Assembly: GCA_019247715.1 (NCBI GenBank)
Contig: JAFBAO010000023.1
Span: forward strand, 25,581 to 89,580
DNA from: Caulobacteraceae bacterium
Lineage (GTDB): Bacteria > Pseudomonadota > Alphaproteobacteria > Caulobacterales > Caulobacteraceae
DNA length: 64,000 nucleotides
Reading direction: 5' to 3'
The notes under the pieces are model-generated. The model had not been told where the DNA came from. It worked only from the letters and a program-made list of their open reading frames with translations, and made no database searches. The number at the start of each line of letters is the position of its first letter. Position 1 is the stretch's first letter. Positions 18,870 through 28,177 of the stretch are shown here, piece after piece. Both the position numbers and the translations under genes were made by a program.

Positions 18870-18878
18870 GGGCGCTCT

Positions 18879-19607
18879 CTAGCAGGAGCCCCTGCGCAGC
18901 AGCACGGCGGGAATGGTCGCCATCAGGATCCAGACGTAGGAGTTCAGCGAGCGGCTACGGACATAAAGCCGGTCCATGGCGACGCGCCGGCGGTAGTCGA
19001 CATCGCTGCGGCCGCTGACCTGCCAGAGCCCGGTGAGCCCCGGCCTTACGGTGGTGTAGTAGCGGTACCACCGGCCGTAGCGCTTGATTTCCGCCTCCAC
19101 GATGGGGCGAGGGCCGACGATGCTCATCTCGCCGGTCAGGATGTTGAACAGCTGAGGCAACTCGTCGAGGCTGCTGCGGCGAAGAAAATCGCCCAGCAAG
19201 GTGATGCGGGGATCCTTCTTGAGCTTGTGATGCAGTTCCCATTCGCGCCGCAAGGGCGGGTCCGAGGCTAGGAGCGCGGCCAGCACGGCCTCCGCATCCG
19301 GACGCATCGAACGGAATTTGTGGCAACGGAAGCGGGCGCCCTTCCGCCCGATCCGTTCCTGGGTGAACAGCACCGGCCCGCCGTCCTGTATCTTGATCAG
19401 CAAGCTGATCAAGATGAGCAGCGGGAGCAACATCACGATGAGTGTCAGCGCGAGAGTCAGGTCGAGCACCCGGCGCAGCGTACCGCGCTCGACCCGCCGC
19501 AGAGGGACAGAGGTATTGAAGGGACCGAATCGGCGATCGAAGCCAAGCGGAGTTCGGGGTTGGGTCGAACCAACAACGCGAACGGTGCTTACCCCTCGGT
19601 AATGCAT
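18879..19607 (-). CDS. Undecaprenyl-phosphate sugar-1-phosphate transferase (bacterial sugar transferase)
   Basis: Starts repeat-unit assembly by transferring a sugar phosphate to the lipid carrier at the inner membrane. A single long hydrophobic segment (about residues 48-72) is followed by the conserved cytoplasmic domain: CHKFRSMRPDAE, RRSSLDELPQLFNIL, GEMSIVGPRPIVE and RPGLTGLWQVSGRSDVDY. At 242 residues it is the short monotopic form (ExoY/PssY-like) without the multi-pass N-terminal part of WbaP. A strong GGGGGG site sits seven bases before the ATG. Its presence marks the 13.9-22.7 kb genes as a polysaccharide locus; the donor sugar cannot be read from sequence. Confidence 0.93.
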   Translation of the reverse strand: MHYRGVSTVRVVGSTQPRTPLGFDRRFGPFNTSVPLRRVERGTLRRVLDLTLALTLIVMLLPLLILISLLIKIQDGGPVLFTQERIGRKGARFRCHKFRSMRPDAEAVLAALLASDPPLRREWELHHKLKKDPRITLLGDFLRRSSLDELPQLFNILTGEMSIVGPRPIVEAEIKRYGRWYRYYTTVRPGLTGLWQVSGRSDVDYRRRVAMDRLYVRSRSLNSYVWILMATIPAVLLRRGSC

Positions 19608-19954
19608 TCAACACCCCCCGGAGCCAAGTCTAAATGAGCGATAGGTTTGGGGAGCCCCGTCGCGGCCTCCCGTGGATCAAACGTTACCGTCGCATTAAAA
19701 TTCAGAAAGCGAAGGTTATATGAAATTTTTGTGTGTTGAGGGGGCGGTCGGGTCACGGATATTCACTAATCAAGAATTCCAAGCCGTCTATCTGGCAGTT
19801 GGCGCCTCAGCTGCTGGCGCCGCATCGGTAATGCGGCGGCGGCTTAACCCTCTGAACTTGCGAAGATCGCGCCGCGAAGACGGTCAGTACACGGCGCTCG
19901 CGGCTGGTCCGAGGCGCCGGGCGCCTTTTTGGCGCACAAGGTCCGGGGACGAGC
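19608..19954. other. Intergenic region upstream of the sugar transferase gene
   Basis: No credible gene. It holds the 5' region of the reverse-strand sugar transferase and the 3' region of the reverse-strand glycosidase-like gene. The part at about 19675-19760 is clearly AT-rich compared with the surroundings and is the likely promoter zone, but I cannot pick convincing -35/-10 boxes. A GC hairpin at 19913-19925 followed by five T on the plus strand has no plus-strand gene to terminate. Confidence 0.5.
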
Positions 19955-21235
19955 CTATCCGATTTGCAGCAGGATGGGATGGGCGCCCAAGGATATGGCG
20001 AAGCTGCTCGCCGGGGCGAAGACCCGGTCGCCGGTCGAATCGATGATGTCGAAGGCGCGCAGCGGGCCGGGCCTCTCGAGGACGAGGCGCGTCGAGACGG
20101 GTTCGCTCTCCAGCGGCGCCGCGAGCTCCGCGCTCCAGACCGGCGCCTCATTCCAAAGGATGAGGAAGTTCCGACCCGCAGAGTCTTGGAGGGCGAGGCT
20201 CGAGACCAGGGGGGGCGCGGCGACACGCGCGGGAAAGCTGTTTGTCGCGAAGGCCCGCGCCCCGGGGCCGTCGTCGGAAAGCCGTGCGAACAGGTTACGA
20301 AGCGCTTTCGCCGCCGGCTTCGCCGACCCGTCGAATCGGTAGAGCCCGAAGTGCTTCTCCTGGTCGGGCGGTCCCCGGTCGGGATAACAGTCGAGAAGCT
20401 GGTAGATGTAGGTTCTCGAAATACCCAGCGCCGCCCCGTCGAGCAGCGCATTGACGAGCAGGATGGCCTGGCGCTCCGGGTCGACGCCTTGCCAGGCGGC
20501 GGGCCGCGTCGGCTTGCCCACCAGCGTGTGGTAACCGAGCTCGGTGAACACCATCGGCTTGCCTGGCATCACGCCGTCCGGCCCGACGTTCCGGTCGCGA
20601 ACGAGCTGGAGCAGGCTTGCGGGCTGCGCGCCGGCTTTCGGATAGGGGTGCTGATTGGCGAAGTCGCAGTCGGCGGCAGCTCGTGCGTAGGTCGTGAAGA
20701 TCACCAGCGGCTTTCTCTCGAGCCACGGGTCGCGCCGCGCGGCCGAACGCATATCCGCCATGAACGCCTGGGCGGCGGCGTTGCCGGTCCGGCCGGCGTA
20801 GGCGAAGTTCGGCTTTATCTCGTTCGGTCCCTCGAGGGCGTCGACCGCCCCGGGGTGCAAGGCCTCCAGGGCCGAGAGGTCGGCGATCGCCTCCGCCATC
20901 GGGCGCTTGGCGCCCCAGAACAGGCAGGCGCCGACACCCGCCGCCGCGAGCGCCTCGTAGCTCCGCCACGCGTCGGGCGCCTTCGCGCTCGGGGCCGCGT
21001 CCCGGACATGCTTCACGCCGGTGAACTGCAGCGCCTCGAGCACCGCCGATACATCGCCGTACTGGGTCTGGGGGTAGCCGAGATGCGTGTTGACGCCGAT
21101 GGTCGCCAGGAAGTCGGCCGCGCGTACGGGCGCCGGCCGGGCGGATTGCAAGGCCTGCCCGCAGGCCGATCCCGATGCGACGAGGGCCGCGGCCGCGGCG
21201 AGGATGCTTCTCCGGTTCGGTTGCGACGTTTCCAC
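19955..21235 (-). CDS. Secreted glycosidase-like TIM-barrel protein
   Basis: Probable exported clan-A-like glycoside hydrolase acting on a surface polysaccharide; the exact family is not recognised. Starts at a GTG (426 aa) with an export signal that includes a twin Arg (RRSILAAAAALVASGSACG), possibly Tat or lipoprotein. The barrel begins FLATIGVNTHLGYPQTQY. Candidate catalytic acids are the Glu in EGPNE (near residue 138) and in FTELGYHT (near residue 236), the spacing expected of acid/base and nucleophile. It also has QHPYPKAGAQP and KHFGLYRFDGSAKPAAKAL, shared with a paralogue at 61.3-62.6 kb. Three bases separate it from the upstream methyltransferase, so they are co-transcribed. Confidence 0.75.
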   Translation of the reverse strand: METSQPNRRSILAAAAALVASGSACGQALQSARPAPVRAADFLATIGVNTHLGYPQTQYGDVSAVLEALQFTGVKHVRDAAPSAKAPDAWRSYEALAAAGVGACLFWGAKRPMAEAIADLSALEALHPGAVDALEGPNEIKPNFAYAGRTGNAAAQAFMADMRSAARRDPWLERKPLVIFTTYARAAADCDFANQHPYPKAGAQPASLLQLVRDRNVGPDGVMPGKPMVFTELGYHTLVGKPTRPAAWQGVDPERQAILLVNALLDGAALGISRTYIYQLLDCYPDRGPPDQEKHFGLYRFDGSAKPAAKALRNLFARLSDDGPGARAFATNSFPARVAAPPLVSSLALQDSAGRNFLILWNEAPVWSAELAAPLESEPVSTRLVLERPGPLRAFDIIDSTGDRVFAPASSFAISLGAHPILLQIG

Positions 21236-21238
21236 TGG

Positions 21239-22669
21239 CTACCCGATCAACAGCGGCGCGCGCGCCAGCACCTCGAGCAACACGCCGACCGGGGCCAGCG
21301 CGGCTTCCGGCGTCAGGTTGAAATGCGGGGCCACCTTCCTCGCGAGCTCGGCGCGCGTCTGTGATCCATCCAGGCTGGCGATGAAGCCGCGGCTGAACGC
21401 GTCGTCCACCTCCACCATGGTGTGGCGCAGCGTCGTCAGCTTGTTCGCCCCAGCCTCCGCCTGAAGCCGGGCAAGCGGGCTGGCTCTTGGACGCTCGCCG
21501 AGCGCGATCGTCATCGGCGCGGCGTGAAGCTCTAGCGCCCTGAGGCCATAGAGCTCGAGCAGTCCAAGAAGTCGCGGTCCGTCCTGGATCAGCGTCGGGA
21601 CGGGCGCCGTCGCCGGCCAGATCGAGGCCAGGCGCTCGAGAACCGCGGCGAGCACCGGATCGGCTAGATCGAAACTGGCCACGGCCGCCACTTCAAAGCG
21701 CGTGGCGCCGATCCGGCGCGCGTTGGACGACGCGTGCATGCTCGCGAAGGCTTCGACCTTCGGCCGCCGCGCGGCGGGCGCTTCGGCCCTGACGACCAGG
21801 CTCTGGTGAAACAGCCGCGCCTCGGCGAAGTCGGCGGCCTGGGCGCGGGCGAGCGCATCGAAAGGCTCGTGATCGGAGATCTCGGGCGGTGCGAACCATT
21901 GCCCCACCTCGCCGGGCTCCGCCTCGGTGAGGATACGCAGGCTGCTCTCGGCGCACTGGGCGGCGAAGTCGGTCAGGTAGACCGGATGGAACGCATCGCT
22001 GAGCTCGTCGTGAGCCAGGGCGGAGAATGAACGGCCGCGCATCGCCGCCGCCTCCTCGGCGATCGCGCGCTGCAAGGTTCCGGTCGCCACAGCCGGCGCC
22101 GGCCAGCCCCTCAAGGCGCCCGCCGCCGCCTCGACGCGCGCCGTTCGTCCGACGACGTCGCGGGTCTCGAACAGCAGCTGATGGCGGACCGCGAGTCGCA
22201 CATAGCCGCCCGGCAAGGCGTTGTAGCTGACGTAGGCGACCCCATCAGGCGCGAGGAGCCGCCCCACCAGGCGCATGAGCTCCGCACGGACGTGATCGGG
22301 CGTCCAGGAGTAGACCCCCTGGGCGATGATGTAGTCGAACGGCCGCGGGCCGAGATCGACGTCGAGGATGTCCGCCTGGAACAGCCTCACGTTGCGAAGA
22401 CCCAGCTTCTCTATGACTTCAATTCCGCGCCGGACCGGGTCGCCGGCGAGGTCGAAGCCCACGAACTCCGCATCGGGGAGTCCGAGGGCCATCGGAATGA
22501 GATTGGAGCCGTCTCCGGCCCCCACCTCCAGCACCCGGCAGCTCCCGATCGGCGCCGGCTGGAGCCCGAAGAGCAGCGCCTGGGCGGCTAGGCTGTCGGG
22601 GTGGGTCTGAGGAAAGGCGCCGGTCGCGTAGGCGATCTCGTCGTAGGCGTTGATCACCCTGTTCCTCAA
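21239..22669 (-). CDS. SAM-dependent methyltransferase with methyltransferase regulatory domain
   Basis: A 476-residue class I methyltransferase. Motif I is VLEVGAGDGSNLIPMA near residue 46, with FVGFDLAGDP, FDYIIAQGVYSW and LAPDGVAYVSYNALPGG following. The middle and C-terminal parts (from about residue 215) match the predicted methyltransferase regulatory domain type, with HAAPM and a C-terminal helical region. Substrate unknown; the locus suggests a cell-surface sugar or protein. Start is uncertain: TTG at 22669, or GTG at 22657 which has AGGAACAGG just upstream. It is followed after three bases by the glycosidase-like gene. Confidence 0.83.
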   Translation of the reverse strand: MRNRVINAYDEIAYATGAFPQTHPDSLAAQALLFGLQPAPIGSCRVLEVGAGDGSNLIPMALGLPDAEFVGFDLAGDPVRRGIEVIEKLGLRNVRLFQADILDVDLGPRPFDYIIAQGVYSWTPDHVRAELMRLVGRLLAPDGVAYVSYNALPGGYVRLAVRHQLLFETRDVVGRTARVEAAAGALRGWPAPAVATGTLQRAIAEEAAAMRGRSFSALAHDELSDAFHPVYLTDFAAQCAESSLRILTEAEPGEVGQWFAPPEISDHEPFDALARAQAADFAEARLFHQSLVVRAEAPAARRPKVEAFASMHASSNARRIGATRFEVAAVASFDLADPVLAAVLERLASIWPATAPVPTLIQDGPRLLGLLELYGLRALELHAAPMTIALGERPRASPLARLQAEAGANKLTTLRHTMVEVDDAFSRGFIASLDGSQTRAELARKVAPHFNLTPEAALAPVGVLLEVLARAPLLIG

Positions 22670-22828
22670 TGCCCTAGCCGGGCGCCGGCGCCCGACGTCG
22701 CCCGATCTTCAAAAGTGCGAATACGGATGAAAAAAGTCTTCACGTGTCTTGTCGAGGACGGTTACTGCCGAATCCAAAGTTTAGAAGATAATTGTGACAA
22801 AAATGTCTTTAGATGGCGATTGTGGACC

Positions 22829-22852
22829 GGGAAGCGCAAGCTTATGCTTCCC
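22829..22852. promoter_or_regulatory. Inverted repeat in the divergent promoter region
   Basis: GGGAAGC (22829-22835) and GCTTCCC (22846-22852) form a seven-base perfect stem around a ten-base loop that contains AAGCTT. It lies in the AT-richer stretch between the divergently transcribed methyltransferase and RTX-like genes, about 68-91 bases before the latter's likely start. It may be an operator or an mRNA hairpin; no T-run follows, so it is not a standard terminator. Confidence 0.35.
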
Positions 22853-22919
22853 TTGATTCACTCAGGGGGTCTGCGTGCGACAGGGGTTCGCCGACCCGAG
22901 ATCGAGAAGGGGACCGATC

Positions 22920-24668
22920 GTGGCAACTGGTCAAAAGCTCAACGGTTCGACGGTCAACGCCACTATCGGCGTCGATTCGGCGACAGGTGAATACCGATAT
23001 ACGTTTCAAGATCCTGCCATCGATATGCAGATAAGCCTGACCAATTCCTCCGGGATAATCGTGGATACGACGGCCCGGGAGATGAACGATAAGTTCCTGC
23101 TCGAAAATTCTTCGTACGACACGATCATCGCGGGTGGCGGGAACGACACCTTCGTGGTGGCGAAGACGTCCGCCAGCCTGAACGGCGATGTCCTGAGAGG
23201 CGGGGCCAATAGTGTGAACGTCGTCCAGGTGATGGGGTCCGGAACGGATATCGACCTGACCGGCGCCTCGTTCGGCGTCGCGGCCTCGAGCGGCATAGAG
23301 GCGGTCGTGGCGCACACGGCCCTCACCGGCGAGACGGTGGAGGTGAACCTAGCCCAACTTCAGGGCTCGACCTTGACCGACGCGGGCGCCGGGCCTGGAA
23401 AGGCGTTCGTGGCGCTGATCGGCGCCGACGGCCAGGTCAACGTCACCTCCGGCGCGGCTTTCCGACTGGTGGGCGTCATGAACGCCGCAGGCCAGGGATT
23501 TTCCGCCGCCGGAACGGCGCTGGACGGCGCGGATACCGCGACCCTTGCCTCCGAGGTGACGCGGATCGACGACGTGCAGGGAACCTTGGCGACGGACTAC
23601 ACGGGCAAGCTCGATCCGACGCAGCAGAGCTACGCGCCGGGCGCGCTCAGCGCCTACGTGTTCTCCAACGGAAGCACCTACTACACCGTCTGGACCGACG
23701 GCACGGTCAACCAGCTGACTCCGGCCGGCGCCACCGTGTTGACCGCGTTCCGGCCGGGCCCGTCGACGCCCGCGACGGATGTGCTCGGCGCGTTCTCGCA
23801 GTTCAGCAAGAGCGACTCCTGGGCGTCCGGCGTGCTCGGCATCAATCCGCAAGGGCTCACCACCCTGAAGCTGGACGATGGAAATTCGCTGGCCTACGCG
23901 GCGATCCAGATCAAGGCCGGAGCGTCCGGCACGGTCATCCGCGGCGACAGCGGGGCGAACGGCGGCGACTGGTTCGGGCTCGGGGGAAGCGGCGGCGGCA
24001 ACTACATCTACGGAACCAAGGCCGGCGACATCTTCGATCTTCAGCTCAGCGCCTCGCTGGCGGACATCTTGCGGGGCGGGGCCGGTTTCGACGTCGTCTT
24101 CGCCAAGGCGGAAGGGGCTGACGTCGACCTCACGGTCAACAATCCCAACACCGGCGTCGCCGCCACCAACATCGACGCGGTCGTGGGCAGCGCCGGGAAC
24201 GGCCAGACGGTCGAGATCAATCCCAACGCCCTGACCGTGACGCTCGATTCCACGGGCGCCAAGACGTCGGTCTTCGAAGCCATGCTGGGCGGGGACGCCG
24301 GCGACACGCTCACCCTGGAGGGACCGGGCAAGTGGGCGCAGATCGCGACCTTCGCGCCGGGCGACTCGCTGCCCACCCACGCGACGCCGCTGGAAAGCGC
24401 GGCGATCCTGGACGGCCTTTTCCCCGGTTCGACGCACACCGCCGAGAACTCGCTGACCGGCGCGCTCTATGAATCGGTCGGCGCGCGGGGCGCCATTCTG
24501 AAATACGTGACGATCTACTCCGACTCCACGATCTCCAACCAATTGGCCAGTGCGTCGCCGGCCCTCTTGGCGCAGGCCATGGCGCAGACGTCGTCGGGGG
24601 CGGGAACCTCGTCCCCGGCGGTGGTCACGCCCTCCGAGACCAGCGCGGTCACGCTCGCCAGCACCTGA
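22920..24668 (+). CDS. Degenerate RTX-like secreted or surface protein with internal duplication
   Basis: Family not firmly recognised. The protein (582 aa from GTG 22920) has degenerate haemolysin-type calcium-binding segments: YDTIIAGGGNDTFVV and GDVLRGGANSVNVV near the N-terminus and ADILRGGAGFDVVFAK near residue 385. Regions of about 110 residues beginning at these points resemble each other (SASLNGDVLRGGA... DIDLTGASFGVAASSGIEAVV against SASLADILRGGA... DVDLTVNNPNTGVAATNIDAVV). Composition is Ala/Gly/Ser/Thr-rich and acidic, with no N-terminal signal peptide, as in type I-exported proteins, yet no type I transporter genes are present here. GAAGGGGA sits six bases before the 22920 GTG; the GTG at 22875 is an alternative start with its own AGGGGG. 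Confidence 0.7.
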   Translation: MATGQKLNGSTVNATIGVDSATGEYRYTFQDPAIDMQISLTNSSGIIVDTTAREMNDKFLLENSSYDTIIAGGGNDTFVVAKTSASLNGDVLRGGANSVNVVQVMGSGTDIDLTGASFGVAASSGIEAVVAHTALTGETVEVNLAQLQGSTLTDAGAGPGKAFVALIGADGQVNVTSGAAFRLVGVMNAAGQGFSAAGTALDGADTATLASEVTRIDDVQGTLATDYTGKLDPTQQSYAPGALSAYVFSNGSTYYTVWTDGTVNQLTPAGATVLTAFRPGPSTPATDVLGAFSQFSKSDSWASGVLGINPQGLTTLKLDDGNSLAYAAIQIKAGASGTVIRGDSGANGGDWFGLGGSGGGNYIYGTKAGDIFDLQLSASLADILRGGAGFDVVFAKAEGADVDLTVNNPNTGVAATNIDAVVGSAGNGQTVEINPNALTVTLDSTGAKTSVFEAMLGGDAGDTLTLEGPGKWAQIATFAPGDSLPTHATPLESAAILDGLFPGSTHTAENSLTGALYESVGARGAILKYVTIYSDSTISNQLASASPALLAQAMAQTSSGAGTSSPAVVTPSETSAVTLAST

Positions 24669-24801
24669 GGCGCAAGCGCCGCCCGCGCCGCGCCTGCGCT
24701 CCGTCGGCGGCGCTCCTCGTCACGCCCCTGTCACGCAGGCGGAATACCGTTCCATGGGCAAAGCTTAGAGCCTGCCGCTCCCGAGTGCAGTGGGATGACC
24801 C

Positions 24802-26523
24802 ATGACTGTCCTGGCAAGGAAGCAGAGCGGCGCGGCGCCGGTCCTGGTTGACTTGGCGCCTGCGCGTCGCAGCGATTCCGCGCCGCCCGCGCTCGATCGA
24901 CTGGTCTTGGAGCGGGGACTGGTCTCGGCTGAGACCCTTTCGCGCGCCCAACTCGTCCAGTCGGAAACCGGCGAGCCGCTGGATGCGGTCCTGACGCGGC
25001 TGGGCCTCGTTTCGGAACAGGCCCTGGCGGGCGCCCTCGCCGCCGCCGCCGGCCTGCGAATCGCCGCGGCGGCCGACTTTCCCGCCGAGCCCGTGGCCGG
25101 CGGTCGCTTATCGGCGAGATTTATGCGCGAGGCCCGCGCCATCCCCCTGCGTGAGACGGAGGCGGGCTTTGAGGTGGCGTTCGTCAACCCCCTCGCGATG
25201 GAAGCGCGCCAGGCGCTCGCCTTTGCGCTGCAGCGCCCGGTCACGCCGCTCGTGGCGCATTCGGGGGACATGGAGGCCGCGCTCGACCGGCTGTACCCGG
25301 AAACCCCCGCCGCGCCGGACGACGTCGGGACCGCCGACGAGGCGGACCTGGAGCGGCTGAAGGACCTCTCGAGCGACGCGCCGGTGGTGCGGGCGGTCAA
25401 CGCCTTGATCAGCCGGGCGGTGGAGCAACAGGCCTCCGACATCCATCTCGAGCCGACCGAGTCCGGGCTGAAGGTCCGCCTCAGGATCGACGGCGCGCTC
25501 AGGGACGAAGACCCCCTGCCGGCCCACCTGAAAGCCCCCTTCGTGTCGCGGATCAAGGTCATGGCCGGCCTCAACATCGCCGAGCGGCGCTTGCCCCAGG
25601 ACGGTCGTCTGCGGCTGGCCGTCCGCGGCCATGACGTCGACCTGCGCGTCGCCTCCTCGCCGACCATCCACGGCGAGGGCGTGGTCATGCGCATCCTCGA
25701 TCGTTCGCAACTGCCCCTGGACTTCGAGTCGCTGGGCTTCGATCGCGCGACGCTCGGGCGGTTCCGGCGGGTGCTCGGTCGGCCGCACGGCATCGTCCTG
25801 GTCACGGGACCCACCGGCAGCGGCAAGACCACGACGCTCTACGCGTCGCTCCTGGAGATGAGCACGCCCGAGCGGAAGATCCTCACCATCGAGGATCCCA
25901 TCGAGTACCGCCTGGCGGGGGTCAACCAGACGCAGGTCAATCCCCCGATCGGCCTGACCTTCGCCACGGCGCTCCGCTCCTTCCTGCGTCAGGACCCCGA
26001 CGTGATGATGGTGGGGGAAATCCGCGATCTCGAGACCGCGGAGGTCGCGGTTCAGGCCGCCCTCACGGGACATACGATTCTCGCCACCCTGCACACGAAC
26101 TCGGCCGCCGCGGCGGTGACGCGCCTGCTCGACATGGGTGTCGAGCCGTTCCTGATCACTTCCACCCTCAACGCGGTCCTCGCCCAGCGGCTGGTGCGGC
26201 GGCTCTGTCCGCACTGCCGGAAGGGATACGCGCCCCAACGGCAGGCGCTGGAGGCCTTCGAGATCGCGCCGACCGACCTAGACCGGCTCTGGCGGCCGGT
26301 GGGGTGCGAGGCGTGCGGCGGGTCTGGCTTTCGCGGTCGGGTCGCCCTCATCGAGCTTCTGGTGGCCGACGCCGAGACCGAACGGCTGATCCTCGCCAAG
26401 GCGTCGGAGCGCGAGATCCAGTCCGCCGCCAGCCTTCGGACGATGTTCGAGGATGGGATCGCCAAGGCGAAGGCCGGCCTCACGACGATCGAGGAAGTCC
26501 TTCGCGCGACCCGCGAGGCCTGA
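24802..26523 (+). CDS. gspE: Type II secretion ATPase GspE
   Basis: Cytoplasmic hexameric ATPase that drives pseudopilus assembly. The 573-residue protein has an N-terminal N1E-type domain (LERGLVSAETLSRAQ, LVSEQALAGALA), then DIHLEPTESGLKVRLRIDG, the Walker A GPTGSGKTT at about residue 336, the Asp box TIEDPIEYRL, Walker B VGEIRDLETA and the His box GHTILATLHTNSA. The tetracysteine zinc site is intact (CPHC near residue 469, CEAC near 503), which separates GspE from many PilB forms. First gene of the gsp operon; only two bases separate its stop from the gspF start. Confidence 0.96.
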   Translation: MTVLARKQSGAAPVLVDLAPARRSDSAPPALDRLVLERGLVSAETLSRAQLVQSETGEPLDAVLTRLGLVSEQALAGALAAAAGLRIAAAADFPAEPVAGGRLSARFMREARAIPLRETEAGFEVAFVNPLAMEARQALAFALQRPVTPLVAHSGDMEAALDRLYPETPAAPDDVGTADEADLERLKDLSSDAPVVRAVNALISRAVEQQASDIHLEPTESGLKVRLRIDGALRDEDPLPAHLKAPFVSRIKVMAGLNIAERRLPQDGRLRLAVRGHDVDLRVASSPTIHGEGVVMRILDRSQLPLDFESLGFDRATLGRFRRVLGRPHGIVLVTGPTGSGKTTTLYASLLEMSTPERKILTIEDPIEYRLAGVNQTQVNPPIGLTFATALRSFLRQDPDVMMVGEIRDLETAEVAVQAALTGHTILATLHTNSAAAAVTRLLDMGVEPFLITSTLNAVLAQRLVRRLCPHCRKGYAPQRQALEAFEIAPTDLDRLWRPVGCEACGGSGFRGRVALIELLVADAETERLILAKASEREIQSAASLRTMFEDGIAKAKAGLTTIEEVLRATREA

Positions 26524-26525
26524 GC

Positions 26526-27737
26526 ATGGCGACCTATCGCTACCGCGCCGTCACGCCCTCGGGCGTGGTTCGCTCGGGCGACCTGGAGGGCCAGTCCCAG
26601 GCGCAAGTGATCTCGCAGCTTCGGCTGCAGGGACTGCGTCCGATCGAGACCCAGCCGCTCGCCGGGCCCCGCGCCGAGGCCAAGGCGCGGCTGAGCGGCC
26701 GAACCCGCCAGGCGGTCATCAATGCGGTGGGCGAACTGGCCGTGCTCCTGGAGGCCGGGCTTCCGCTCAATCGGGCGCTCGCGATCTGCGCGGCCAACAT
26801 CGACCACGCGCCTGCGAAGGCGGCCTTCGCGAAGGTCTACGGACGGGTGAAGGAAGGCGCGACGCTCTCGAGCGCTTTGGCGGAGGCCAGGGGACTGTTC
26901 CCGCCCGTCGCCTCGGCGATGTGCGAGGCCGGCGAAGCCGACGGGCGGCTGGGCGCGGCCCTGACGAGGCTCGCCGAGACCCTGGACCGGGCCGAGGCCC
27001 TGCGCCAGACGGTGATCTCCTCGCTGGTCTATCCCTGCATGCTCGTCGCGGTGGCTACCGGCGTCATCCTCGTCATGCTGCTGGTCGTCGTCCCGCAATT
27101 CGAGGTGCTGTTCGACGGGGCGACCGCCAGGCTGCCCTTCGCCACCCGCGCGGTGATGGCCGCAAGCCAGGGCGTGCGGACATACGGCTTGGCGGGGCTG
27201 GGGGTGGCGGTGGCTGCGGCGCTGGGGGTGCGCCATTGGCTGAGCCGCCCCGCCACCCGTCTCGCTTTCGATCGAAGGATTCTGGGTGCGCCACTTCTGG
27301 GTCACCTGATCGCCAATGCGGAATGCGCGGCGTTCGCGCGCACCCTCGGAAGCCTCGTCGATGGCGGCGTGCCGTTGCCGACCGCGCTCGGCATCGCTCA
27401 GCGATCGGTCGCCAACCGTCACATGGCGGCGGCGGTGGGGAAGGTGGCCGCTGGCCTGAAGCAGGGCGGGGGGCTTTCCGGCCCGCTGGCCGCGACGGGC
27501 GTCTTTCCGGCGATGGCCATCAGCTTCCTTCGCACCGGCGAAGAGACCGCCCGCCTCGGGCTGATGCTTGGCCGACTGGCCGACGTGCTCGACCGGACCG
27601 TCCGGGCGACGGTGCAGCGGCTGGTGAGCCTGCTGACGCCCGCCATTACGGTGTTCATGGGCGCCGTCGTCGCCACCGTCATCGCCTCGATCATGTCGGC
27701 GATCCTCGGCTTCAACGATCTGGCGCTCACACCATGA
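26526..27737 (+). CDS. gspF: Type II secretion inner-membrane platform protein GspF
   Basis: Polytopic inner-membrane protein that links the GspE ATPase to the pseudopilus. Begins MATYRYRAVTPSGVVRSGDLEG, as in the family, at 26526; the longer upstream frame belongs to the gspE region. 403 residues with two repeated cytoplasmic GspF domains (first at about 65-190 with LAVLLEAGLPLNRAL, second at about 270-390 with FARTLGSLVDGGVPLPTAL) and membrane segments after each. The stop overlaps the gspG start as ATGA. Confidence 0.95.
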   Translation: MATYRYRAVTPSGVVRSGDLEGQSQAQVISQLRLQGLRPIETQPLAGPRAEAKARLSGRTRQAVINAVGELAVLLEAGLPLNRALAICAANIDHAPAKAAFAKVYGRVKEGATLSSALAEARGLFPPVASAMCEAGEADGRLGAALTRLAETLDRAEALRQTVISSLVYPCMLVAVATGVILVMLLVVVPQFEVLFDGATARLPFATRAVMAASQGVRTYGLAGLGVAVAAALGVRHWLSRPATRLAFDRRILGAPLLGHLIANAECAAFARTLGSLVDGGVPLPTALGIAQRSVANRHMAAAVGKVAAGLKQGGGLSGPLAATGVFPAMAISFLRTGEETARLGLMLGRLADVLDRTVRATVQRLVSLLTPAITVFMGAVVATVIASIMSAILGFNDLALTP

Positions 27738-28177
27738 CCCGCAGACCCTCGCCAAAGTGTCCTGGCCGTCGTCGCGCCGACGGCGGCTTCACCTTGCTTG
27801 AGATGCTGGTCGTCCTGGCGATCATGGGGCTGCTCGCGGCGATCATCGCTCCGCAGGTGCTGAAGTACCTGGGCGCGTCGCGAACCCAGACGGCCAAGGT
27901 GCAGATCCAAAACGTCGATGCGGCGCTGCAGCTCTATCGGCTCGACGTTGGCCGCTATCCGACCCAGGACGAAGGCCTGGGCGCCCTCGTCACCGCACCG
28001 GCGACGGCGGCCGGTTGGAACGGGCCGTACCTTCAGAGGCCGTCGGCCCTGATCGATCCCTGGGGCGCGCCCTACCTCTACCGGATTCCGGGACAACACG
28101 GCGAATTCGACGTCTACAGCAAGGGACCCGACAAGGACGGCAAGGGCGGCGAGGCTGCCAATGTCGGCAATTGGTGA
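27734..28177 (+). CDS. gspG: Major pseudopilin GspG
   Basis: Main subunit of the type II pseudopilus. The prepilin site is GG|FTLLEMLVV, cleaved after Gly18, with the conserved Glu at +5, then a hydrophobic alpha-helix. The C-terminal domain has the family's YPTQDEGLGALV, WNGPYLQ, DPWGAPYLYR and calcium-loop region GPDKDGKGGEAANVGNW. 147 residues, normal for GspG apart from a slightly long leader. ATGA overlap with gspF and a 17-base overlap with gspH. Confidence 0.96.
   Translation: MTRRPSPKCPGRRRADGGFTLLEMLVVLAIMGLLAAIIAPQVLKYLGASRTQTAKVQIQNVDAALQLYRLDVGRYPTQDEGLGALVTAPATAAGWNGPYLQRPSALIDPWGAPYLYRIPGQHGEFDVYSKGPDKDGKGGEAANVGNW

Noticed and set aside
19913..19930. GC hairpin plus five T on the plus strand
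   Set aside because: No plus-strand gene ends nearby, and on the reverse strand no T-run follows, so it cannot be assigned as a terminator.
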